Shown: piece after piece, positions 1 through 6,918 of the stretch
Position numbering within the stretch: the first letter of the stretch is position 1
Layout: each line of letters opens with the position of its first letter
Assembly (NCBI GenBank): GCA_036274595.1
Contig: DASUFL010000017.1
Location: 1 to 17,094 of the forward strand
DNA length: 17,094 bases
Source of the DNA: WS-9 sp036274595
Lineage (GTDB): Bacteria; Eisenbacteria; RBG-16-71-46; SZUA-252
Direction: 5' to 3'
Notes under the pieces: generated by a model
Told to the model about the DNA's origin: nothing
Seen by the model: the letters and a program-made list of their open reading frames with translations, nothing else
Databases searched by the model: none
Translations under genes and position numbers: made by a program

Positions 1-2755
1 GATAGACCCGTACCATAAAGCGGCCGTCCCGGTCCAGGGACACCGGGAACGAAGCGGCGCGCGTGAACGGATTGGGCTGCACGCGGCCGATCGCGAACAG
101 GCGCGGCGCGCCGCCTGGGCCCACGCCTGCCGTCACCGCGGCGTTCACGGGGCCCGCCGTGCTCGAGGGCTCGCCGTCCCGCGACACCGTGAGCCAGTAG
201 TCGTAGTCCACGCCCGCGGTCACGTGCTCGTCGACATAGGCGCCGTTCCGGGATTCCCAGGGAAGAATCGCGAGCGTCTTCCGACCGTCGTCCACGCTCG
301 CACGCTCGATTTGAACGGTCGAGCCCGTGTCCTCGGACAGGTTCCATTCGAGCCGCACGCCCGGCCGATCCAGGAGCGCGATCGCGTTGAAGCTGTTGAT
401 CGCGATCGCCGTCGCGGCGCAGTCGTCCGTGCCGGTCACCTGCACGTCGTCGATCCACCAGCCCAGGCCTTCGTTCGGGGGGACCGACCGGAAGTGGAAC
501 GCGAGCTGGACGGGACCGCTCAGGCCGTCGAGCGGAACGACTGCTTCGGCGAACGTCGTCTGCGTGCCGGTCCAGCGGGAGCCGTTCGAGTACCCGCCCA
601 CCGGGAAGATCGTCGTCCAGGTCTCCCCGCCGTCGACGGACACTTCCACGTTGAGGCCGTCCACGCCGGGCTCCGTCGAGTAGCGCTGCCAGAAGCGGAG
701 CGTGTCGGCGGGACCGGCGAGCCAGACGGGCTGACTCACGAGGCGCGCGTCCTGCGTCGGCGCGTACGTGTCGAGGTCGCCCGGCTTCCCGAGATGCCAC
801 GCCCACGTGCCGCCCGGCGTGTGGTTGTGGCCGGCCTCGCGATGCCACTCGTTCACGCCGTCGCAGCCGAGCGGCACCGAGATCCAGCGGCGGATCGTGC
901 CCTCGAAGGAGTCGCAGATTCCCGTCTTCGCGCCGACCAGGACCTGCACGCTGTCGCTGTCGACGAGGCCCGCGGACGCATGGATTCCGTGCGACACGCT
1001 CACGCCCCGCGGATCCGGGGTGGGAAGGATCGTGGCCGTGATGCCGGAGCCCAGGCTGGTCGAGCTTGCAGCGATCGACCCGTACGTGATCGTGTCCGTG
1101 TCCACGGTCATGAAGGCGGGCTCGGGCCGGATCTTCGCGCCGAGGGATCCGGTGGCCGTGGGGCCGGCGTTCAGGAGGGGGAAATTGAGATGCACGACCT
1201 CGCCCGGCTCGGCGCGCCCGTTTCCGTTGTTCGGGGTCCCCGAAGCGGGAGCGTCGTCGACGACGATGGGCAGACGCCGCACTTCCACGCCGGTCACGAA
1301 GAAGCTCGCCGTCACGTCCCCGCCGGCCTCGGCGATGTTCCGGATCGCGACCTGGCTCGGCACGTGGAAGCAGGAGGTCGCGCTGCTCGGACACGAGTTG
1401 CCGTTGAACGCGGTGGTGCCGAGCGGGCCCGGCCACGCGTCGTACCGATCGCCCCGATTGCCGTTCACGGAGGTGGACACGCCGCAGACCTCCTCCGTGC
1501 CGAGCGCGCCCGCGGGTAGGTCGAGGTTCTGGCTTCCAGGACGCCCTCCCTGCTCGGGCCCTCCCGCTTCGACCACGTCCACCATCTTGTGCGCCGGGTT
1601 GTCATTGTCGGGGCGGTTCTCGTCGATGTGGTAGATCACCAGGCCGTGCGCGGGGCCGAGTCCCGCCTCGATCGAGGAGCGGACGAGCGTGGAGTCGAAG
1701 CCGACCGGCTGCCGGTTCTCCACGAGGAAGTATTCGTTCGACTCGTGGCCGTTCGTCCACAAGCGGAAGACCTGGCCCGAGCTTTCGACCGGCGGGATGG
1801 TCACGCCCGACGAGTCCTGCGTCACCCAGGTCGGCACGACCCAGCCGAGCCGCGCCTTGCACCACGCCGACATGTGCGCCGGCGTCGTGCCCGGCGCGTG
1901 CGCGGGGGAGTGCGTGTAGAGCCCGTACGCCATGAGATCCCACTCGCCGTCGCCCGAGCTCTGGTTGTCGTCCAGGTCGTAGAGGTCGGGCAGCCCCAGA
2001 ATGTGGCCGAACTCGTGGCAGAAGACGCCGATCGAGATGAGATCGCCCGCGCTGTAGTAGGCCGAGTTGAGCCCCCACTCCTCGGGCTCCGACGTGAATG
2101 CGAAGAGCGTGGTCCCGTCCAGCGTGAGTCCGCCAGGGAGGTTCCATTTGAGCGACCAGATCTGGTCGACGCTCCCCGTCTCCTCGCCGCCCGGCCCCGC
2201 GTGCACGACGAACACGCCGTCCACGAAGCCGTCGCCGTCGCCGTCGAACTGGGACCAGTCGATGTCCGGGTCCGCGAGGAGCATCGCGTCCTGCGCCATC
2301 CCCGGCGCATTCGTGGGGAAGGCGCCGAGTCCCGACTGCCCGTTCACGTAGTACGAGTAGGGACGGGGCGCCGTGTACCAGCGCGTCACCACGCCCTGCA
2401 CGTCGAGCTGGTTGCGCGAGACTTCGCGATAGTAGTCGCGGAAGCTTCCCGTCGGACGCGTGCCGACGCTGAAGAGGAGGCTGTCGTACGCCTCGGGCGG
2501 GTGCGCCAGCGTGTCCGCCGCGAGGTCGGGGAACTGAAGCAGGATCACGACCACTTTCTTGATGCCGGTCGTGGTCGCGCGCGCTTCCGCGCGATCCACC
2601 TCGGGGGCGCGGTGGAGCTGTGGGTAGAGGGCGCGGGCGCGCGACACCATGCGGGTGCCCGGCCCCGTGTTGTCCAGAGGAGGCGCGGCGTGAGCGGCGG
2701 TCGCGCCCAGGGCCAGGCACACTCCAAGGAGCAGCCCTTGAAGGCGCAAACGCAA
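1..2755 (-). CDS. Secreted M6-family metalloprotease, multidomain (3' end cut by window edge)
   Basis: This is a secreted zinc endopeptidase of the M6 (immune inhibitor A-like) family. About 918 codons are visible and the frame is still open at base 1. Residues 1-23 form a signal peptide (MRLRLQGLLLGVCLALGATA, then AHA before the cut). The catalytic domain begins near residue 65 (VVVILLQFPD). It carries an acidic DGDGDGFVDG loop near residue 170, as usual in M6 enzymes, and the zinc motif HEFGH at residues 247-251, followed by LGLPDLYDLDD. After it come a beta-rich segment with NGNGRAEPGE near residue 500, a MAM/InhA-like jelly roll ending WWIDDV near residue 763, an Fn3-like stretch, and the start of a C-terminal FlgD/secretion-type Ig module (QPNPF...VRVY). 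There is no ATG: an in-frame TAA lies 24 bases upstream, and the only start codons after it are TTG at 2755 and TTG at 2749. The gene follows the glycosyltransferase by 41 bases, so it may be co-transcribed with it. The family call is firm; the substrate is unknown. Confidence 0.88.
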   Translation of the reverse strand, partial: MRLRLQGLLLGVCLALGATAAHAAPPLDNTGPGTRMVSRARALYPQLHRAPEVDRAEARATTTGIKKVVVILLQFPDLAADTLAHPPEAYDSLLFSVGTRPTGSFRDYYREVSRNQLDVQGVVTRWYTAPRPYSYYVNGQSGLGAFPTNAPGMAQDAMLLADPDIDWSQFDGDGDGFVDGVFVVHAGPGGEETGSVDQIWSLKWNLPGGLTLDGTTLFAFTSEPEEWGLNSAYYSAGDLISIGVFCHEFGHILGLPDLYDLDDNQSSGDGEWDLMAYGLYTHSPAHAPGTTPAHMSAWCKARLGWVVPTWVTQDSSGVTIPPVESSGQVFRLWTNGHESNEYFLVENRQPVGFDSTLVRSSIEAGLGPAHGLVIYHIDENRPDNDNPAHKMVDVVEAGGPEQGGRPGSQNLDLPAGALGTEEVCGVSTSVNGNRGDRYDAWPGPLGTTAFNGNSCPSSATSCFHVPSQVAIRNIAEAGGDVTASFFVTGVEVRRLPIVVDDAPASGTPNNGNGRAEPGEVVHLNFPLLNAGPTATGSLGAKIRPEPAFMTVDTDTITYGSIAASSTSLGSGITATILPTPDPRGVSVSHGIHASAGLVDSDSVQVLVGAKTGICDSFEGTIRRWISVPLGCDGVNEWHREAGHNHTPGGTWAWHLGKPGDLDTYAPTQDARLVSQPVWLAGPADTLRFWQRYSTEPGVDGLNVEVSVDGGETWTTIFPVGGYSNGSRWTGTQTTFAEAVVPLDGLSGPVQLAFHFRSVPPNEGLGWWIDDVQVTGTDDCAATAIAINSFNAIALLDRPGVRLEWNLSEDTGSTVQIERASVDDGRKTLAILPWESRNGAYVDEHVTAGVDYDYWLTVSRDGEPSSTAGPVNAAVTAGVGPGGAPRLFAIGRVQPNPFTRAASFPVSLDRDGRFMVRVY

Positions 2756-2758
2756 GAA

Positions 2759-2766
2759 CTCCTTCC
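2759..2766 (-). promoter_or_regulatory. Ribosome binding site deciding a TTG start
   Basis: On the minus strand GGAAGGAG lies 3 bases before the TTG at 2755 and 9 bases before a second in-frame TTG at 2749. The spacing favours 2749, while the longer start gives only two more residues (M-R). Either way the M6 protease begins with TTG, since no ATG or GTG lies between the upstream in-frame stop and these codons. Confidence 0.6.
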
Positions 2767-2796
2767 GGCGGTTAGGCGTTTAAGTTGCGGGTGGGT

Positions 2797-4248
2797 TTAT
2801 AGTTCGGCGGGAGCCGGCTTCGTCCGCCCGAAGCTCGAGCGCTCCTGCTTCCCCCAGCCACCACGCCCGAGAAGCATATCGACGAGCGCGCCCAAGCGGA
2901 AGAGGAGAGTCAGGATACGGTAGGAGAAGTTTTCGAGGACGCCGATGGCCACCATCTGCGCGAAGTCCCCCCAGGATCGATAGAGCCCGAACGAAAGCTC
3001 CTCGAGGAACACGGCCGAAATGGACAGGAACGCGCCCGACGTGACGGCGAGGAAGAGGAACGCCCAGAAGTAGAGCGGATCGAGAAAGCCCATGAAGTAT
3101 GCGATCGGGATGATGATGTAGCCGACCAGCTCCACGATCGGTCCCAGGAACTCGAACAGGAAGTAGTACGGCACGCCGATCCAGCGAAGCGTCCCGGAGT
3201 GCTTGCCCCAGATCAGGCTCTTGTGACACCAGAGGGAGTGGACCATCCCTCGGTGCCAGCGGCTCCGCTGCCGCGCGAGGGCGCCCAACCCTTCGGGCAC
3301 TTCGGTCCAGCAGATGGGATCGGGCAGGAAGACGACCGAGTACTCGCGGTTCATCTCCCGCATGCGGCGGTGCAAGCGGAGCACGAGCTCCATGTCCTCG
3401 GTGACGGTGGTCGTGTCGTAGCCCCCCGCCTCGATCACCACGTCCTTCCGGAACAGACTGAACACGCCCGAGAGGATGAGGAGGCTGTTCATGGCGGACA
3501 GCCCGAGCCGGCTCGCCACGAAGGCGCGCAGGTACTCGACCACCTGGAAGGCGGCGAGGATGTTGGTGGGGAGCCTGGGCTCGACCACGCGGCCGCGCTG
3601 GATCTTGCAGCCGTTGGCGACGCGCACCTGGCCACCGACCGCGATCACGCGATCGGGGTCCTCGAGGAACGGGCGCACGACGCGCAGGAGCGCGTTCTCC
3701 TGGAAGACCGAGTCCGCGTCGACGGTGCAGAAGAGCGGATACCGGGACAGGTTGAGTCCCATGTTGAGCGCGTCCGACTTTCCGCCGTGCTCCTTGTCCA
3801 CGACCACGAGGTTGGGCACCGCGGACGAGCGGTAGATGCCGCGGATCGCGCCCTGGGTCGCCAGCCTCCGCCGGTAGACGGCCTCGCGGCGCTCGAGCCC
3901 GAACTCCCGGACGAGCTTCGGGAGCGTGTCGTCCGTCGACCCGTCATTGATCACGATCACCTCGTGCTGCGGGTAGTCGAGCGACAGGACCGAGCGCACC
4001 GAGTCGACGATGCCGGCCGATTCGTTGTACGCGGGCACGAGCACGCTGATCGGGAAGGTGAAGTGCGACTTCGCGACCGCCTCGTAGTCCGCGTAGAAGT
4101 TCTGCGCGAGGCGGCGGCGCATGTCGAAGAAGGAGAGGATCAAGAGCCCGAACAGGACGAGCTGGAGCGCGCTGAAGTAGAGCAGGATCACCAGACTGAT
4201 CGTCTGGATCAGATGCATCGCCCAGGGCTCGAGGACGTAGCCGCTCAT
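2797..4248 (-). CDS. Processive family 2 glycosyltransferase (polysaccharide synthase, PgaC/BcsA/YaiP-like)
   Basis: This is an inner-membrane beta-glycosyltransferase of 483 residues that should polymerise a nucleotide-sugar on the cytoplasmic face and pass the chain outward. Residues 12-41 are an N-terminal membrane segment. The GT-A domain follows with VPAYNE (71-76), the nucleotide-binding INDGST (100-105), KSDALN (157-162), the metal-binding DAD (177-179), the catalytic TED (283-285) and QRSRW (327-331). The last is the QxxRW signature of processive synthases. Residues 358-415 and about 430-460 hold further membrane helices, then a basic tail. The ATG at 4248 shares one base with the stop of the HEAT gene (TGATG), with GGGAG 8 bases upstream, so translation is probably coupled. 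The family is certain. The sugar (GlcNAc, glucose or other) cannot be read from the sequence, and no PilZ domain is visible. Confidence 0.92.
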   Translation of the reverse strand: MSGYVLEPWAMHLIQTISLVILLYFSALQLVLFGLLILSFFDMRRRLAQNFYADYEAVAKSHFTFPISVLVPAYNESAGIVDSVRSVLSLDYPQHEVIVINDGSTDDTLPKLVREFGLERREAVYRRRLATQGAIRGIYRSSAVPNLVVVDKEHGGKSDALNMGLNLSRYPLFCTVDADSVFQENALLRVVRPFLEDPDRVIAVGGQVRVANGCKIQRGRVVEPRLPTNILAAFQVVEYLRAFVASRLGLSAMNSLLILSGVFSLFRKDVVIEAGGYDTTTVTEDMELVLRLHRRMREMNREYSVVFLPDPICWTEVPEGLGALARQRSRWHRGMVHSLWCHKSLIWGKHSGTLRWIGVPYYFLFEFLGPIVELVGYIIIPIAYFMGFLDPLYFWAFLFLAVTSGAFLSISAVFLEELSFGLYRSWGDFAQMVAIGVLENFSYRILTLLFRLGALVDMLLGRGGWGKQERSSFGRTKPAPAEL

Positions 4249-5312
4249 CACGCCATCTCCCGCTGGGGCGTCGGAACGATGCCCATGGCCGAGAGTCCCT
4301 CGGCCGCGCTGTCCCGCGCGAAGCGGTCCTCGCTCGTCAAGGTGCGGAGGAGAACGTCCTTCGACGGCTCGCCCAGCGAGACGAGCGCGTCCAGCGCGTT
4401 CTTCCGGACCCACCACGACCGGTCGCGAAGAAGCTCGCCGAGCGCATCGACGTACGCGGTGTCCTTGAGCTTCCCGAGCGCCTCCGCCGCATGCGCGCGC
4501 ACGAACCAGATCGGATCGTGGAGCAGAGGTGCTAAGAGCGACGCCGTCGAGCGGTCGCCCACGTGCCCCAGCGCCCAGGTCGCGGCGGAGCGCACGTCGG
4601 AATCGGTGTCGAGGAGCGCATCCGCGAGCGATCGCGTCGCGCGCGGATCCTTGATCTCGCCGAGGATGCGCGCGGCCCAGAACCGCGCCTTGGCCGAGCC
4701 GTCGCGGAGCGTCTTGATGAGGAGCGGCGCCGTGCGCGAGCCCATCTCGATGCAGATGGCCGCGATGCGCGCGGAGACGGCCTGATCGTGCTTGCCCAGG
4801 AGCGCGACCAGGGCTTCCTCGGTCGCCTGGAGCCGCATCCGTCCGAGCGAGCGCGCCGCGACGTTCCGCACGTCGGGATCCCGGTCCTCGAGCGCGCTCA
4901 GGAGGGTCGGCACGGACTGCGGCAGCTTGAGCTCGCCCAGGATCCGGAGCGCGTGCGCGCGCGTCCACTTGAGCCGGCTCCTGGCGTCCTTCAAGTGCCG
5001 GTTCACCGCGCCCGACTCCTCGAGCGCGCGGAGCACGTCGAGGCGGAGCGACAGCTCGAGCTGGCTGATCTCCTCGGCCGCGAGCTCCGACCAGCGCCCC
5101 GAGAGCGACTGGACGATCCAGGGGAGCGCCTCCCGCTGGCCTTCGGGCGACCGGAGGAGAAGGAACCGCTTCCTCAGATTCTCGAGGAAGCGCTGCTTCG
5201 AATCCTCTTCCCGGTTCGAGTAGATCTTGTTGACGATGGCCGCGACGGTGGTGAGCGCGACGATCGCGAGGAGAAGGAGCAGGGTGAAGATGAGAGACTG
5301 GTAGTCGATCAT
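4248..5312 (-). CDS. Membrane-anchored HEAT-repeat protein
   Basis: This 354-residue protein has one N-terminal membrane segment (residues 6-28, SLIFTLLLLLAIVALTTVAA). A charged linker (about 30-60) follows, and then an all-helical body. From about residue 112 to 345 it is a run of HEAT/PBS-lyase-type repeats with the recurring pattern D-x-DVR-x-AA-x-ALG (for example DPDVRNVAARSLG, DSDVRSAATWALG and WFVRAHAAEALG). HEAT solenoids act as protein-binding scaffolds and no catalytic residues are visible. The gene sits between the barrel protein (1-base gap, TGAGATG) and the glycosyltransferase (1-base overlap). This tight spacing suggests it docks on the synthase from the cytoplasmic side, a role filled by unrelated small proteins such as PgaD in other systems. 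That role is inference; the fold and anchor are seen in the sequence. Confidence 0.88.
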   Translation of the reverse strand: MIDYQSLIFTLLLLLAIVALTTVAAIVNKIYSNREEDSKQRFLENLRKRFLLLRSPEGQREALPWIVQSLSGRWSELAAEEISQLELSLRLDVLRALEESGAVNRHLKDARSRLKWTRAHALRILGELKLPQSVPTLLSALEDRDPDVRNVAARSLGRMRLQATEEALVALLGKHDQAVSARIAAICIEMGSRTAPLLIKTLRDGSAKARFWAARILGEIKDPRATRSLADALLDTDSDVRSAATWALGHVGDRSTASLLAPLLHDPIWFVRAHAAEALGKLKDTAYVDALGELLRDRSWWVRKNALDALVSLGEPSKDVLLRTLTSEDRFARDSAAEGLSAMGIVPTPQREMA

Positions 5313-5313
5313 C

Positions 5314-6918
5314 TCACCACCGCGCCGATCCCGAGACCCCGAGGTACCAGGTCTCGTAGGAATTGTTGTCGACGGAGTAGGACGCCTCGAGGCCGAGCGG
5401 GAGCGTGCCGAACGCGGTCAGGTTCAGATAGCCGCTCCAGGCGTGCGTCCAGATGTCCGCGAAGTTGGTGGAGTTGATCCCGGCGAACTCGTAGCGGAAT
5501 CCGTAGTCGATCGCCGAGCGCTCCACGTAGCCGGCGACGGAGACTCCGGCAGAGCCTCGGACGCTTTCGAGCGGTGTGAAGTAGCTCCGGCTCGTGAAGT
5601 CCCAGTCGCGATAGGTGAGCCGGCTGTCCACCGTGACGCTCGGAGTCCCCGCTTTCGCCCGATAGGAGGCGCCGCCTCCCGCCGTCCAGCGGCGGTTGTC
5701 GTCGGAGTAGACCCCGCGGGAGACCACGGCGTCGGCCGTGCCGCGCGCGCTCCACTGCCAGGCGAGGCCGCCCTCGTACTCGTCCACGTGCCCCGGCACG
5801 AACGCGGTATCGGGCGCCGTCTCCTTGAGCGCGATGTAGTCGCGATGAACGGCCCCGCGCGGCGTGAAGCGCCCCGAGAAGCGCCAGACGCGCGCGCCCC
5901 ACCCGAAGAACGTGTCGTCCTCCCCGAGCGGGAAGAGCATCGTTCCCGGGTTCTGATCGAACGATCGATACTCGACCGAAGCCGCGGCCTGCCACGGATA
6001 CCCTCGGAGGAACGAGCCGTCGACGCGCGTCACCACGCTCGAGAGGTCGTAGTTCCTGGCACTGCCCGCGCCGGGCGTCTCGACGAGATCGAGCCAGGAG
6101 ACGCGTCCCGTGAACGTGGCCCTGCGCGCCAGCGTGCCGCGCCCCTGGATGTAGGGACCGTCCGTCTCGAGCGTGAAGTCGGGAGCGAGATCGACGTACT
6201 CGCGCTCGTGGGACGCGCTCCATCCCGTGCCCAGGGACGGCCGGAGGGCGGTCGCGACCGCGCCCTTCTCCTCGGCCGTGGCCTCCGGATCGGCGTGCAG
6301 CGATTCGGCGCGCGCCACGTAGCGGTCCGACGCGGTCGCGGCGCCGCGCCAGCGTGCGACCGACGCGAGGCCGAGCCACGCGTCGCCTACGCGCGGATCC
6401 GCGGCGATGATGCGCTGGTATTCGGTGGATGCCTCGGCGAGATCGCCGCTCCACGAGAGGACGCGCGCATAGCCGACCCGGGTCTCGAGATTCGTCGAGT
6501 CGGCCTGGATCGCGGCGCGGAACTCGCGCGCCGCTTCCGCGTGGCGTCCGGACCATGCGAGGACGCGCGCGTAGCCCGCGCGAAGCGTGGCATCGTCCGG
6601 CTTCTTGGCGAGGAGCTCCCGGTACTCGGCGAGCGACTCGTCGTAGCGCCGCTGCCACGAGAGCACGCGCGCGAGGAGGAGCCGCGCGTCGTCGTTGTTC
6701 GGACGCATGCGGAGCTCCGACTGGAGGAGCGGGATCGCCTCGGCCTGCCGGTCCTCGCGAAGACGCGCGCGCGCGGCATCGTAGGGGCTCATGCCCGCCG
6801 TCTGGGCGAGCGCGGGGACGGCGTGCGCGAGGATGGCGATGAGGAGCGCCGCGCGGATCGACGCGCGGAACGGCCTACGGCCGGTCGACGTCGACCTTCT
6901 GGGTTCGGCTGGCTTCAC
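5314..6918 (-). CDS. TPR plus outer-membrane beta-barrel protein, YaiO type
   Basis: This is a probable outer-membrane channel or anchor for an exported polysaccharide, 534 residues from the chosen GTG. Residues 22-39 are the hydrophobic core of a signal peptide (AALLIAILAHAVPALAQ), preceded by a basic RRPFRASIR. Residues about 43-190 are four TPR-like units with the recurring phrase ARVL(S/A)W(S)G, typical of the periplasmic arm of YaiO-family proteins. Residues about 220-534 alternate polar and aromatic residues as in a transmembrane barrel and end in a terminal tryptophan, as expected for BAM-inserted proteins. The frame is open up to another GTG at 6972, but that would give an overlong n-region. 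I prefer GTG 6918, although neither has a good Shine-Dalgarno. It overlaps the hydrolase gene by 44 bases. PgaA has the same TPR-then-barrel plan. YaiO is the best family guess. Confidence 0.82.
   Translation of the reverse strand: MKPAEPRRSTSTGRRPFRASIRAALLIAILAHAVPALAQTAGMSPYDAARARLREDRQAEAIPLLQSELRMRPNNDDARLLLARVLSWQRRYDESLAEYRELLAKKPDDATLRAGYARVLAWSGRHAEAAREFRAAIQADSTNLETRVGYARVLSWSGDLAEASTEYQRIIAADPRVGDAWLGLASVARWRGAATASDRYVARAESLHADPEATAEEKGAVATALRPSLGTGWSASHEREYVDLAPDFTLETDGPYIQGRGTLARRATFTGRVSWLDLVETPGAGSARNYDLSSVVTRVDGSFLRGYPWQAAASVEYRSFDQNPGTMLFPLGEDDTFFGWGARVWRFSGRFTPRGAVHRDYIALKETAPDTAFVPGHVDEYEGGLAWQWSARGTADAVVSRGVYSDDNRRWTAGGGASYRAKAGTPSVTVDSRLTYRDWDFTSRSYFTPLESVRGSAGVSVAGYVERSAIDYGFRYEFAGINSTNFADIWTHAWSGYLNLTAFGTLPLGLEASYSVDNNSYETWYLGVSGSARW

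Noticed and set aside
224..2923. Plus-strand open frames of 431 and 444 codons across the left end
   Set aside because: The minus strand here encodes the M6 protease with HEFGH, a signal peptide and a ribosome site. The plus-strand frames are Arg/Ala/Val-rich shadows.
4249..4968. Upstream extension of the glycosyltransferase frame (adding 240 residues)
   Set aside because: It lies entirely inside the HEAT gene, is Arg/Ala-rich and has no homology-like pattern. The ATG at 4248 with GGGAG upstream is a better start.
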